Origin: an uncultured Blastocatellia bacterium
GTDB lineage: Bacteria > Acidobacteriota > Blastocatellia > Chloracidobacteriales > Chloracidobacteriaceae
Direction: 5' to 3'
Length of the DNA: 64,000 bases
Assembly: GCA_937934745.1 (NCBI GenBank)
Contig: CALGZC010000040.1
Location: 1-64,000, forward strand
Of the stretch, positions 24,702 to 33,688 are shown one piece after another; position 1 is the stretch's first letter; the number at the start of each line of letters is the position of its first letter. The position numbers were made by a program, and so were the translations under genes. Under the pieces are notes generated by a model, which ran no database searches, was not told where the DNA came from, and was given only the letters and a program-made list of their open reading frames with translations.

Positions 24702-25472
24702 CGACCGGACAGGGACGTCCACCCCACCGGCCGGCATTGACGCTGCCGACACGGAAAGTCGTTCGCGAATTAGCGCCAGCATTTTTTCAAGGACTTCTTC
24801 CGGTGAGAGAGCAGAAGTGTCGAGCCAAATGGCATCGTCTGCCCGCCGGAGTGGCGCGACGGCACGGTTGTAGTCGCGACGGTCACGCTCCAGGACATCG
24901 AGGCGAGTTTGTTCCCGGGTGCAGGCAACACCCCGTGCGCGCTGCTCTGCGTAGCGCCGTTCAGTACGGGTTTCCACACTGGCATCCAGAAAGAACTTAA
25001 TGTCTGCGTCCGGGAAGACATGCGTTCCAATGTCGCGTCCGTCCATCACCACCATTCCTGTAGCGCCCATCCGGCGCTGTTGTTCGACCAGCGCTGCCCG
25101 GACACCAGCGACGGCAGAAACAATCGAAGCGTACCGACTCACCATCGGTAAGCGAATGGCCTGTGAAACATCTTCGCAATCGGCGAGGACGCGGAGGTGA
25201 AACGGGTCGCCGGTTAAGGTGATCTTGGTGGTGCGGGCAATCTCGCTCAACCGAGCTTCCTGTTCCGGCAGGAGTGGTTCGGGCGACTCACTCGGCTGAA
25301 TAACGCCCAAACGGAAGCTCTTGAGCGCAACGGCGCGGTACATCGCGCCGGTGTCAATGTAGAGCGCACCCAGTCGGGCAGCCAGCAGTTTGCCAATGGT
25401 GCTTTTGCCGGCTCCGGCAGGACCGTCAATGGCAATCACAATATGTGGTGCAGAGAGCGTTGAATCCTGCAT
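24615..25472 (-). CDS. cmk: Cytidylate kinase
   Basis: Cmk phosphorylates CMP and dCMP with ATP. Family motifs are the P-loop IDGPAGAGKSTIGKLLA, YIDTGAMYRAVALKS, VMDGRDIGTHVFPDA, and FLDASVETRTERR. At 285 aa it is longer than the usual ~225. The extra C-terminal ~50 residues are Ser/Gln/Asp-rich, and most of that tail is encoded opposite the end of the DUF445 gene. An earlier natural stop was not seen in this frame, so the tail appears real. Confidence 0.95.
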   Translation of the reverse strand: MQDSTLSAPHIVIAIDGPAGAGKSTIGKLLAARLGALYIDTGAMYRAVALKSFRLGVIQPSESPEPLLPEQEARLSEIARTTKITLTGDPFHLRVLADCEDVSQAIRLPMVSRYASIVSAVAGVRAALVEQQRRMGATGMVVMDGRDIGTHVFPDADIKFFLDASVETRTERRYAEQRARGVACTREQTRLDVLERDRRDYNRAVAPLRRADDAIWLDTSALSPEEVLEKMLALIRERLSVSAASMPAGGVDVPVRSSGLSQQQDSGLGQTDDQPDKSAKSNDHA

Positions 25473-25487
25473 ACGCCGTACACGCGA

Positions 25488-26081
25488 CTACAGTACAGCT
25501 TCGCCGGCCAGATCGGCTAGGACAAGAGGGTACACCACGTCAAGAAACCGCTGTACAATGTAGCCGGATGCGCCCCAGATGGGGTCGGTGTCCGCATAGT
25601 GAAAAAAATACACGCTCCGGGGACGTCCGTTGACAATGTACTGGCGCACCTCACGCGCTTCGGCGCGGGCAAGGACCGGCAGAGGGACCTCAATCAAGCG
25701 CTCGGTTTCACGCCTGTCAAGCCGGAACGCCACCGGGTACGGAATCAGGCCCACAACCGGCGTCACTTGAAAACCAGTATTGGTTTCAAAGGTTTCGAGC
25801 AGTCCGAGCACTACCACGTGTTCAGGTGGCAGCCCGATTTCCTCCTGGGCTTCGCGTAGCGCCGTGGCTGCTGGGGAAGTATCGTGGGGGTCGCGTCGTC
25901 CACCCGGAAACGCAATCTCTCCTGGGTGGCGACGCAGATGGGCGGCGCGTTTCGTCAAGAGTAGGTACGGTATGCCCTGCTTGAAAAAGAGTGGAACCAG
26001 CACGGCTGCCTGCACGTTGTCACTCCCGGCAGGTGGGTAATCGGTGTCGCCGCGCTGCAACGTCTGCAACGCTGGCTGCAT
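25488..26081 (-). CDS. Nudix hydrolase, coenzyme A pyrophosphatase type
   Basis: The protein carries the CoA-diphosphatase signature LLTKRAAHLRRHPGEIAFPGG together with the Nudix box GGRRDPHDTSPAATALREAQEEIG. Such enzymes split CoA into acyl-phosphopantetheine and 3',5'-ADP. The ATG at 26081 gives 197 aa. An ATG at 26165 would add 28 residues but would share bases with the start codon of the divergent gene at 26164. Neither start has a good ribosome site. It lies 15 bp upstream of cmk on the same strand. Confidence 0.88.
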   Translation of the reverse strand: MQPALQTLQRGDTDYPPAGSDNVQAAVLVPLFFKQGIPYLLLTKRAAHLRRHPGEIAFPGGRRDPHDTSPAATALREAQEEIGLPPEHVVVLGLLETFETNTGFQVTPVVGLIPYPVAFRLDRRETERLIEVPLPVLARAEAREVRQYIVNGRPRSVYFFHYADTDPIWGASGYIVQRFLDVVYPLVLADLAGEAVL

Positions 26082-26163
26082 AAACTCAAGGCTGAGCGTA
26101 TACCGTTGCCATACCGAATGACTTGCGCCGTCGGATTCACTGTTTGGGAGATACCTTGTTGTC

Positions 26164-26748
26164 ATGCGAATGATGCTGTGGTTTTTGCTCCTCGGTATGA
26201 GCTGTCTGCCGGTCGCAGGACAGACACCGCGCCGGCCGCTACCGGCGCCGACCCTCCCTGACCGAACGCCGGTGACCCCTGCTGTCCCATTGCCCACGGC
26301 TGAGGGGGAAATGCCGGACCCCATCGTGCGGGAACTCCGGGAACTGGTCAAGGTGGTCGCGGCGCTCACGGCCCAGACCAGGATACAGGCCGCCAACGTG
26401 CTGATCGATGCTTCGCTCAAGCGGCAGGCAACACTGGAAAGCCAGATTGAGACGCTCCAGGCCGAATACGACCGGCTGCGCGCGGAACAAGCTGCCAACC
26501 TGGCGCGCCTTCAGGACCTGTCCGGCGAACTCTCCCGCATGGCCTACGTCTCACAGGCGGAAGCTGAAGCACGCATTCGGGCCGATGTTGCCGCTCGAGA
26601 TGCCGCTGTACAACCGCGCCTGACAAGCCTTGAAACACGCCTCAATGAAAAGCGCGCCGAGCTGGTTCAGGTCACCGCTGAGCTTGAGTTACTCAAAGGG
26701 CGTTTGCGCAGTGTGTTGGATGATGTCCCCACAGCGGCGCACCCGTGA
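26164..26748 (+). CDS. Secreted coiled-coil protein of unknown function
   Basis: This 194-aa protein has an N-terminal signal sequence (MMLWFLLLGMSCLPVAGQ, cleavage likely after AGQ), then a Pro-rich stretch (about residues 20-50). Heptad-rich sequence follows (LESQIETLQAEYDRLRAEQA; LTSLETRLNEKRAEL), predicting a long coiled coil. I recognise no family. It may be a periplasmic structural or tethering protein. Confidence 0.7.
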   Translation: MRMMLWFLLLGMSCLPVAGQTPRRPLPAPTLPDRTPVTPAVPLPTAEGEMPDPIVRELRELVKVVAALTAQTRIQAANVLIDASLKRQATLESQIETLQAEYDRLRAEQAANLARLQDLSGELSRMAYVSQAEAEARIRADVAARDAAVQPRLTSLETRLNEKRAELVQVTAELELLKGRLRSVLDDVPTAAHP

Positions 26749-26905
26749 AGTGCCTCGGCAACGACCTGCCAGAAGCCATAGCCGTTTGGCTGTGACTTCC
26801 GATAATTTGGTGCGCACGAAAAAAGGATACATTCGCGTTGCCGGCCTCCGCCACGGATGCTGGACCTCGAACGCGTGACTTATGTTCTCAGGAGTAACAC
26901 ACCCC

Positions 26906-27511
26906 ATGCCTTTTGAATTACCGGAGCTTCCCTACGCGAAAGATGCCCTTGCGCCGCATATTTCGGCGATGACCTTTGAGTTTCACCATGGTAAACACCA
27001 TCGGGCCTATGTGGACAACGCCAACAAGTTGATTGAAGGCACGCCCCATGCCGATAAAACTTTGGAAGAAGTCATCCGCGCTGCCCACACTGACGGCAAC
27101 ACGGCCTTGTTCAACAATGCCGCTCAGGTGTGGAACCACACGTTTTTCTGGCACTCAATGAAACCCAACGGCGGCGGTGCGCCGACAGGCGAGCTGGCAG
27201 AGCGTATCAACCATGCCTTTGGCGGCCTTGAGCAGTTCAAGGAAGCTTTCAAGCAGGCCGGTGTAACGCAGTTCGGAAGCGGTTGGGCCTGGTTGGTGCT
27301 GGACAACGGTGACCTCAAGGTGACCAAAACCGCGAATGCCGATCTGCCGCTTGTCCATGGGCAAACGGCGTTGTTGACCTGTGATGTCTGGGAACACGCT
27401 TACTACCTTGATTTCCAGAATCGTCGCCCAGATTTCCTGCAGGCTTACCTCGATTACCTCATTAACTGGGATTTCGCCGCCGAGAACCTAGCCAAGGCGA
27501 CGGCTGCGTAA
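26906..27511 (+). CDS. sodB: Superoxide dismutase [Fe]
   Basis: This 201-aa enzyme detoxifies superoxide. It has the FELPELPYAKDALAPHIS start, metal-ligand His in FEFHHGKHHRAYV and in WNHTFFW, and the Asp/His ligands in DVWEHAYYLDFQNRR. The Gln in NNAAQVWNHTFFW is the position typical of iron rather than manganese enzymes. The ATG at 26906 has AGGAG at 26890-26894; an in-frame ATG at 26882 is disfavoured. No signal peptide is seen, so it is cytoplasmic. It fits an oxygen-tolerant phototroph. Confidence 0.95.
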   Translation: MPFELPELPYAKDALAPHISAMTFEFHHGKHHRAYVDNANKLIEGTPHADKTLEEVIRAAHTDGNTALFNNAAQVWNHTFFWHSMKPNGGGAPTGELAERINHAFGGLEQFKEAFKQAGVTQFGSGWAWLVLDNGDLKVTKTANADLPLVHGQTALLTCDVWEHAYYLDFQNRRPDFLQAYLDYLINWDFAAENLAKATAA

Positions 27512-27535
27512 GTGTTTCCTGCGCACGGTGCCTGG

Positions 27536-27567
27536 TGGAGTGGGGCCGCGATTGCCGCCACACTCCA
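27536..27567 (+). terminator. Hairpin downstream of sodB, no U-tract
   Basis: TGGAGTG (27536-27542) pairs perfectly with CACTCCA (27561-27567) around an 18-nt loop, 25 bp after the sodB stop. No T run follows, so it could be a 3'-end stabiliser rather than a true terminator. Confidence 0.35.
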
Positions 27568-27755
27568 TACGCCGGCAAGCCGCTCACTTGAGGGCTATGC
27601 TGCATGCCTACGGTGGCAGACCAGTTTGCCCGACGACGGTGTGGTACTGCGTATGGAGTACCGCCTGCCGACCATGGCGCCTAGATGCCGCAGCCACCTC
27701 CCGAAAGTTCGGCGGACTTGCCGCTCAGAGCACAAGTCCCCCCCCTGAACTTCGT

Positions 27756-28637
27756 TCAATCAATGATTTTCACGTCTGTCTGGAAGCGTCGGTAGTTCGT
27801 GTAGCGAATCTCCAGCCGGATATGGACCGAGCTGGTAGGGAATTCAAGCACATCATCGGCGTAGACATAGGTTGGAAACCAAAAGCGGCCTTCGATGTTC
27901 TCGCGGTAACTTTCAAAACGCGGAAACTTATTGTTTTTATCCTCCGGCAGGGTACGGCCGGCGCTTTTGACCACCATGAGGTCTTGGGTATCCACCCAAA
28001 CGCGCCCCATAAAAAAGCGTTTGCCGCCTTGCTGAAACTTTGGCACCCGCTTTGGTCGCACCTCAAATACGTAGGTGTCGAGTTCATCCAAGCGCTCACG
28101 TCCGACGTACTCAATGAAGTAGAGTGGTGCATCTTCCCGTGTAATGGCGAAAGGTTTCGTTGCACCGAAGTCTTCGAGGTCGGCCGGTGTAATCTGCAAC
28201 CCCTGAAGGGTTGAAGGTGGTAGCCGCTTGACTTCTTCACGGCGCTGGCCACTCTCCGTAAAGGAAACTTCCGACAAACGGTAGTACTCTCCCGTAGGAC
28301 GGTCATCCAGGCCTAGCGTTTGCATGCGGACTTCCTGCCGGTAGATGTAGTTAGCGAACTCCTTCCGCAGCAGCGACTCGTTTTCGGTAAAACGTTCAAT
28401 AATCTGCGCGATGTCAAGCGGGCTATTGCGTTGGACATTTGGTGCTGCCTGCCGTCCGGCGTTCGACAAGGGAAACTCCCGGGTGTTCGGGGGGGACTGC
28501 GTTGGTACAGTGCGTGGGTACTGCTCCGTCTGCGCCAGCCCTGTCGCCGGTTTACAGAAGTTGCCGCCGAAGAGCATGCCGGCCAGGCACAGCGTGCAAA
28601 GGAATCGGTTGGGGCTGCAAATGCGGTCGGCTGTCAT
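27756..28637 (-). CDS. Secreted protein of unknown function, lipoprotein-sorting-protein-like
   Basis: From the ATG at 28637 (CAGGA 8 nt upstream) the 293-aa product has a signal-like N-terminus (LCTLCLAGMLFGGNF). Beta-rich sequence follows: RVWVDTQDLMVVKSAG, FPRFESYRENIEGRFWFPTYV, IRYTNYRRF. Repeated strand patterns with a property-conversion segment resemble LolA/LolB-like outer-membrane sorting folds common in acidobacterial proteins. This is a resemblance only. A start at 28661 is possible. Confidence 0.6.
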   Translation of the reverse strand: MTADRICSPNRFLCTLCLAGMLFGGNFCKPATGLAQTEQYPRTVPTQSPPNTREFPLSNAGRQAAPNVQRNSPLDIAQIIERFTENESLLRKEFANYIYRQEVRMQTLGLDDRPTGEYYRLSEVSFTESGQRREEVKRLPPSTLQGLQITPADLEDFGATKPFAITREDAPLYFIEYVGRERLDELDTYVFEVRPKRVPKFQQGGKRFFMGRVWVDTQDLMVVKSAGRTLPEDKNNKFPRFESYRENIEGRFWFPTYVYADDVLEFPTSSVHIRLEIRYTNYRRFQTDVKIID

Positions 28638-28894
28638 CGTTGATGTCCTGTTGTTACACATTGGTTTTATCTATGGGAAGCCTATGGGAAGTTTACCGTT
28701 TTCCGAGTGAATCTGGCTGCCGGATCACAGGGGGGACGCAACCGGGCGCGCGAGCGGATGGTGCCATCCTGCGAAGAGCCATCAGCGCGATGCAGAGATG
28801 GTGTCGTCTGTTGCGTTGCACGGCCGGTTGCCATCCATCCAGAGCGTAGGCATGATACAGCTCGGTGCGTAATTCTTCAGTGATACCGACAGCC

Positions 28895-29746
28895 ATGCGT
28901 AACCTGATTCTTTCCGCCATTCCGTTTTTCTTGGTCACGATTGTTGCCGAGGCGCTCTGGGATAAGTTCAAAGGGACACGCTTTGTTACGTTGAAGGACA
29001 CATTGGCAAACATTGCCATCGGGACCGGAAGCCTAATGGGAAAGTTCTTCCCGACGGCTGCAATTTATTGGTTTTGCTGGTCTATCTCACCCTTCAAGAT
29101 TCAACCCACCTGGTGGTCATGGGCGCTGGTGCTGCTGTTGGATGATTTTTTCTACTATTGGTTTCACCGGATTAGCCATGAGAGCCGGTTTTTCTGGAAC
29201 CTGCATGTTGTCCACCATTCGAGTCATCATTACAACCTAAGCGTGGCGGTCCGTCAGAGCTGGTTCGGCGGCCTTGTAGCCTGGGTCTTCTATGTGCCCA
29301 TAGCCCTGGTCGGCTTCCCACCTGAAATGATCCTCACTGCTCACGCCATCAATTTGCTCTATCAGTACTGGATTCATACCCAGTTTATTCGGCGATTGGG
29401 TTGGCTGGAGTGGGTTTTCAACTGTCCGACACACCACCGCGTCCACCATGGCGTCAACCTGCCATACCTTGACAAAAACTACGGTGGCATACTGATCGTT
29501 TGGGATCGCCTATTTGGGACATTCGCCGAGGAGATTGAGCCGGTACGGTACGGCATTATCAAGCCGTTGCACAGCTACAACCCACTGTGGGCCAACCTCC
29601 ACGCCTGGTATGAAATGGTTGATGCCATGCGCACGCGCCAAACATGGCGTGACAAGTGGCGTTGTGTGTGGGGGCCGCCGGCGATGATGCCGGCCACTGC
29701 AAGCCCCCAGGAGTCCCTGGCAATCACGCGCCCTGTACGCACCTGA
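28895..29746 (+). CDS. Sterol desaturase / fatty acid hydroxylase family protein
   Basis: This 283-aa membrane di-iron oxygenase-like protein carries the histidine clusters of the family: FHRISH (HX3H), HVVHHSSHH (HX2HH), and HHRVHH. Two to four hydrophobic TM segments surround them. Family members hydroxylate or desaturate sterols, carotenoids, fatty acids or alkylglycerols; the substrate here is unknown. The ATG at 28895 was preferred over GTG at 28865, which would add ten residues. There is no operon partner. Confidence 0.88.
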   Translation: MRNLILSAIPFFLVTIVAEALWDKFKGTRFVTLKDTLANIAIGTGSLMGKFFPTAAIYWFCWSISPFKIQPTWWSWALVLLLDDFFYYWFHRISHESRFFWNLHVVHHSSHHYNLSVAVRQSWFGGLVAWVFYVPIALVGFPPEMILTAHAINLLYQYWIHTQFIRRLGWLEWVFNCPTHHRVHHGVNLPYLDKNYGGILIVWDRLFGTFAEEIEPVRYGIIKPLHSYNPLWANLHAWYEMVDAMRTRQTWRDKWRCVWGPPAMMPATASPQESLAITRPVRT

Positions 29747-29898
29747 CTTGCACCAACAGGAATGCTTAAGGCAAGGTTAGGTGCGCCGTCTATCACACAC
29801 ATCCTCACCAGTTGCTTTTCGTCCCTTCCGGTAGCACGGCGTTAGTTCAGAGGGTGTCCTCTACAGTGAGGGAAACCTCTCCGGCAGAGGGAACAGCA

Positions 29899-30168
29899 AT
29901 GGCCTCATTTCGCGACCCACAAAAGCATTTTTCACCGATTGAAGTTGTTGAGCGCCTGCTGGTGCTATGTCACGACGCCGATACAAGAACGGCTAAGCTA
30001 TATTTAGCCTCTGATTTTGATTTGGCGCTTTACTTGGATGGACTTGGTTTTGACGTGTACAGCCGGCGGCAAGTGGTGGAACGGCGGCGGACAATTGACT
30101 TCCATCGTCTCTCAACGAACGTTGTGCCCAGTGGCGATCGTGGCCACAGCCGAACGACAGTACATTGA
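29899..30168 (+). CDS. Small hypothetical protein next to the AT-rich patch
   Basis: An 89-codon frame starts at an ATG preceded by AGAGGGA at 7 nt. Its sequence looks protein-like (FSPIEVVERLLVLCHDADTR, then LALYLDGLGFDVYSRRQVVE). The last ~20 residues are less ordered and run up to the edge of AT-rich DNA, so the 3' end may have been altered by whatever introduced that DNA. No family recognised. Confidence 0.5.
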   Translation: MASFRDPQKHFSPIEVVERLLVLCHDADTRTAKLYLASDFDLALYLDGLGFDVYSRRQVVERRRTIDFHRLSTNVVPSGDRGHSRTTVH

Positions 30169-30183
30169 CATATCATTCATTGC

Positions 30184-30675
30184 TTATCTACTTTTTTTAC
30201 TCAATACAACCGTTATTACATTTACTCCCGTCACTCCTTCTCTTGAGATTCTAATATTGCAGAATATCTTACCCTTTTGTGCTTTGACAATCATCGTATT
30301 CTCTTTCTCTTGGCTCTCTACTTCAAAGTCATAACCCTGCTTTTTAAATGCCTCCTTGTAGTAGGCAACGATATCCTTTTGTGGATCAGACGATTCAAAT
30401 TCTAGCAGAATTTCGCTGCCCTCTCTACCAACTATCGATGGCGAGCTTTTTGGATAAGTGATCCAATCTTCTGCAAGAATGTCAGAAATAGATTCTTCTC
30501 GGAGACTTTGAGGTACTATATTCTCTGGAAGAGCAAAGAGAAGTACCTCAAGGCCGTTGCGCATTACGATCCGCAAAGATGGTATCAATCCAATTGTCAA
30601 GAAAATTGCCAGAACTATAAAATAGGTTTTCCAAAAACCAGCTTTACGAGATTTCTCTTCCGATCCGTAGGTCAT
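30184..30675 (-). CDS. Single-TM protein in AT-rich DNA, function unknown
   Basis: This 163-aa protein has one TM helix (TYFIVLAIFLTIGLIPSL) and an outer domain with the pattern DIVAYYKEAFKKQGYDFEV and NIRISREGVTGVNVITVVL. That pattern resembles small lipoprotein or anchored domains seen in many bacteria. The ATG at 30675 has a near-perfect AGGAGGGG ribosome site. An ATG at 30702 would overlap the upstream stop as ATGA. It is co-transcribed with the RDD gene. Base composition is clearly more AT-rich than all flanking genes. Confidence 0.7.
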   Translation of the reverse strand: MTYGSEEKSRKAGFWKTYFIVLAIFLTIGLIPSLRIVMRNGLEVLLFALPENIVPQSLREESISDILAEDWITYPKSSPSIVGREGSEILLEFESSDPQKDIVAYYKEAFKKQGYDFEVESQEKENTMIVKAQKGKIFCNIRISREGVTGVNVITVVLSKKSR

Positions 30676-30698
30676 ATCCCCTCCTATCTTAGAAATAT

Positions 30699-31439
30699 TC
30701 ATTGATTTACACTGTCATCATAAACATTAGCATCGATAATCTTGTCATATAGCTGCTGTCGTTTACTATCAAAAACTAGCCATATGCTTAGAAATGAAAC
30801 CAAGGCGCAATAATAGCTGCCTATTGTTGGAATAATGAAAAAAACTCGAATTATCTCGCGCACGGTCGCTTTTCCATAGCTCAGAAAAGATTTCGTTTCA
30901 TTGTCGAGCACGACGGTTCCGACTATTTTTTTACCAATTGAACCTCCGTAAACGCTAGTCAAATAAATGTTGAGCGAGGTGCTGATAATCAAGCCAAGAA
31001 ACACGAGAAAGGTTGGCACTTTCAATCCGACATCTTCTGTAAGGGAAGGGTCTTGCATCAGGGCTTCCGCCACACGTAAGCGAAAAAGCAAATACCCTGG
31101 CGCTAAAAATATAGCGTATGAAAGCGTGTCTAAAGTGTAGCCAAGCCATCTGCTTTTGAGAGTTGGCAATGTCAGAGCTTCGTTGTAATTTTGAATATAT
31201 CCGGGAACATAGAGACTTGGCGGCGGCTCTTCGACCTGCTGTTTTTGTAATGGAGGCTTCCTTCTTTGCTCTTCAAATGCTTCTTTCAGCGCGGGGACTT
31301 CTATAGCCGCTTTCCAACCCAATCCCTTGCGGAGAACCATATCTTCTGGCAGAACGCGCCCTTCAACGACCCACTGCTTAATTTGGTCGAGTTCAGCTTC
31401 GTATTCATAATTCCCTATTTTCACTACCCATTTGCTCAT
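30699..31439 (-). CDS. RDD family membrane protein with N-terminal GYF_2-like domain
   Basis: The 246-aa product begins with a short beta domain (WVVKIGNYEYEAELDQIKQWVVEGRVLPEDMV) that matches the pattern of GYF_2-type modules often fused to membrane domains. The RDD domain follows (SRWLGYTLDTLSYAIFLAPG, then YGGSIGKKIVGTVVLDN), with about three or four TM helices. GGAG lies 6-7 nt before the ATG at 31439. RDD functions are diverse and unproven. The gene shares AT-rich composition with the gene after it. Confidence 0.75.
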   Translation of the reverse strand: MSKWVVKIGNYEYEAELDQIKQWVVEGRVLPEDMVLRKGLGWKAAIEVPALKEAFEEQRRKPPLQKQQVEEPPPSLYVPGYIQNYNEALTLPTLKSRWLGYTLDTLSYAIFLAPGYLLFRLRVAEALMQDPSLTEDVGLKVPTFLVFLGLIISTSLNIYLTSVYGGSIGKKIVGTVVLDNETKSFLSYGKATVREIIRVFFIIPTIGSYYCALVSFLSIWLVFDSKRQQLYDKIIDANVYDDSVNQ

Positions 31440-31906
31440 AGTTTTCTCCGGCATGCATACCATCGGTAATGTTTTCTGCTTTTGGCAGGTGTAACGATTG
31501 CTTTGTTAAGGTGATGTAAAATCATTGGAATGTCCGCTTTGCAGACATTTTCTCGTCACGTAAGCGAAGCCATGGTGCCGACACCGGGACGGGCGGCAGG
31601 GAGTGGCAACTGCCGGCTAGAGGTGCCGGCGCAACGGCGCACCACGGTTGATGAAACGGATGGATGGCGTATGGAGTAGATGGGGAGCAGTGCGTGGCGT
31701 GCCTTGCCGGCGGGGATGAGTGTCCTGGTGGACACAGGCGGCTGTGTCCGCATAGGATGGCGGAATATCGCCGTGCGGACGAAAGTCACGGGCTGAAAGC
31801 TGATGCGGTCTGAAAGCTCGGCGTCCCCGGAGAAGCTGCAACATTGACCTTGAGGCGTGCTTGGGCGCGCTTTGCGTTTGTGGTATCCCGCCAGTGGAGC
31901 GTGACA
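31440..31906. other. Intergenic stretch at the right edge of the AT-rich patch, no gene seen
   Basis: About 470 bp. The first ~100 bp are AT-rich and include a short palindrome (AATGTC-CGCTTTGCA-GACATT, 31529-31549). From about 31550 base composition returns to the GC-rich background. Opposite-strand reading frames here are extensions of pyrK shadow sequence and lack protein character. No terminal inverted repeats, transposase or tRNA were found. Confidence 0.5.
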
Positions 31907-32722
31907 GTGCAAGACTTGACGCTCACCGTCACCGGCCACCGCCTGTTTGGCAACTACGGTCATCTGACCCTGATGACGGAGAACCGGCTGCGCTTCGCAC
32001 CGGGGCAGTTCGCCATGCTGAGGCCGGTCGAGTCTCTGGATCCACTTTGGCGGCGGGCAATGGCCATCTACCGCGTGCGGACGACAGCGCAGGCGACCAG
32101 CGTCGAGTTCATCTACCAAGTGCTTGGGCGCGGCACGCAAGCGCTCCGGCGGTTGCGGCCTGGCGATGCTGTGCAAGCGCTGCTGCCGCTAGGGTGTGGT
32201 TTCGATACGGCTCCGGTTGCCGTCGGTGGACGAGAGGCCCTACTCGTGGCGGGCGGTATCGGTGCGGCAGCGCTGCTTGCGCTGGCGGAGCAGCTCAAAC
32301 GCGAACAGGTGCCAACCCGGCTGTTTCTGGGGGGACGCTCGCAGGCGGATCTCATCGGGCTGAATGATTTCACCGCACTGGGCATTTCGGTGCACATTGC
32401 TACGGATGACGGATCACAGGGCGTGAAAGGTTTGGTCACCGTGCCGTTCGAGCGTTTTCTGCAGGATCGCGCCGAAGAGACACGGGCAGGGCAATTCGTG
32501 GTGTATGCCTGTGGGCCGCCACCAATGTTGGCGCGCGTGGCGGCACTCACGGCGCAGGCCTGTATCCTGACATACGTTTCTGTTGAGGAACGGATGGCAT
32601 GTGGGTTTGGCGTTTGTGTCGGATGCGTCGTCGCCGTCAAAACGCACGATGGACGCTGTGACTATCGCCGGTCATGCGTGGAAGGCCCTGTGTTTCGTGC
32701 CGATGAACTCGACTGGCGCTGA
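31907..32722 (+). CDS. pyrK: Dihydroorotate dehydrogenase electron-transfer subunit-like protein (PyrK)
   Basis: This FAD- and [2Fe-2S]-containing reductase passes electrons from PyrD to NAD+ in pyrimidine synthesis. It has the FAD-binding strand FAPGQFAMLRP, an NAD-binding Rossmann segment (ALLVAGGIGAAALLALAEQL), YACGPPPML, and the C-terminal cluster C-G-F-G-V-C-V-G-C ... C. The GTG at 31907 has GGAG at 7 nt and gives the family-like N-terminus QDLTLTVTGHRLFGNYGHLTL. Longer TTG or GTG starts exist at 31844 and 31901. No pyrD is adjacent, so another related oxidoreductase role is possible. Confidence 0.82.
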   Translation: MQDLTLTVTGHRLFGNYGHLTLMTENRLRFAPGQFAMLRPVESLDPLWRRAMAIYRVRTTAQATSVEFIYQVLGRGTQALRRLRPGDAVQALLPLGCGFDTAPVAVGGREALLVAGGIGAAALLALAEQLKREQVPTRLFLGGRSQADLIGLNDFTALGISVHIATDDGSQGVKGLVTVPFERFLQDRAEETRAGQFVVYACGPPPMLARVAALTAQACILTYVSVEERMACGFGVCVGCVVAVKTHDGRCDYRRSCVEGPVFRADELDWR

Positions 32723-32761
32723 GGCCCTGACCGCTATCAACCCACCGGCCTTTCGGTTGTG

Positions 32762-33673
32762 TCAGCCGGCCCGCTCGTCAGGCCCGATGGTTTCGAGGAA
32801 AAGCGTTTCTAACGACGGCCGCTTCACCTGTACGCCGTACACCGCTGCATCCCGCCCGACCAGCCAGCGCACAATGTTGGGAACCTCGGCTTCTGCTGTA
32901 AGGCGCAGCCGGACTTCCCGATCAGTTGTCTGCGCCACCTCACCAAACGTCCGCAACCCGTGGACGATTTCCGCCGAAACGGCATCGAGCGTCAGGTGTA
33001 GTTCCGGCGCAAAACCATCGCGCAGCGAAGTCTCATGAATAATCCGCCCCTGTTTGAGAAACACGACGCGGTCGCACATGGTCTCGACATCGCTGAGGAT
33101 GTGCGAATTGAAGAACACCGTCACACCTTCCGTGCGCAGGCGGAGCACCAGATTGCGAACCAGAATCCGCCCAAGCGGGTCGAGCCCCGAAGTCGGCTCA
33201 TCGAGAAAGACCAGGCGCGGGCGGTGAATGAGGGCCTGAGCTAACCCTAGTCGCTGTTGCATCCCCTTGCTGTAGGTACGCAGTGGGCGGTCGGCCGCAT
33301 CGGCCAAATCCACCTCTGCGAGCAACGCCGCAATGCGTTCGGCGCGCACTGCTGCCGTGAGACCGTGCAGCCGCCCATGCACATCCAGCAGTTCACGGCC
33401 GGTCATCCACTCCTGAAAGCGAAAGTGTTCCGGTAGGAAACCAACCCACCGGCGCGATTCGCGTGAGCCGATGGGATAGCCAAGAAGACGGCCATAGCCG
33501 GCCGTCGGGTGGACAAGACCGAGGAGCATTTTCATCGCCGTGGTCTTGCCGGCCCCGTTCGGGCCTAGGAAACCAAAGACCTCGCCGGCCGCAACGCGGA
33601 GTGACAAATCGGCCACAGCGACCTTCGCGCCGAAAGTCTTCCGCAGCCCTGTGGCCTCAATTGCCCAGGACAT
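32762..33673 (-). CDS. ABC transporter ATP-binding protein
   Basis: This 303-aa ATPase of the ABC-2/NatA-like class has Walker A GFLGPNGAGKTTAMKML, signature YSKGMQQRLGLAQAL, Walker B LVFLDEPTSGLDPLGR, and the switch His in FFNSHILSDVE. The C-terminal ~80 residues form the typical accessory domain. No permease is adjacent; the next gene upstream (15 bp) encodes a membrane-anchored protein that is not a permease. The exported substrate is unknown. Confidence 0.92.
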   Translation of the reverse strand: MSWAIEATGLRKTFGAKVAVADLSLRVAAGEVFGFLGPNGAGKTTAMKMLLGLVHPTAGYGRLLGYPIGSRESRRWVGFLPEHFRFQEWMTGRELLDVHGRLHGLTAAVRAERIAALLAEVDLADAADRPLRTYSKGMQQRLGLAQALIHRPRLVFLDEPTSGLDPLGRILVRNLVLRLRTEGVTVFFNSHILSDVETMCDRVVFLKQGRIIHETSLRDGFAPELHLTLDAVSAEIVHGLRTFGEVAQTTDREVRLRLTAEAEVPNIVRWLVGRDAAVYGVQVKRPSLETLFLETIGPDERAG

Positions 33674-33688
33674 CGTTCAGGTGATGGG

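Noticed and set aside
27512-28214. Plus-strand frames after sodB
   Set aside because: They are opposite the secreted hypothetical at 27756-28637 and lack ribosome sites and protein character.
31556-32176. Long minus-strand frame opposite pyrK
   Set aside because: It is antisense to the well-supported FAD/2Fe-2S gene and has Arg/Pro-rich composition without domain features.
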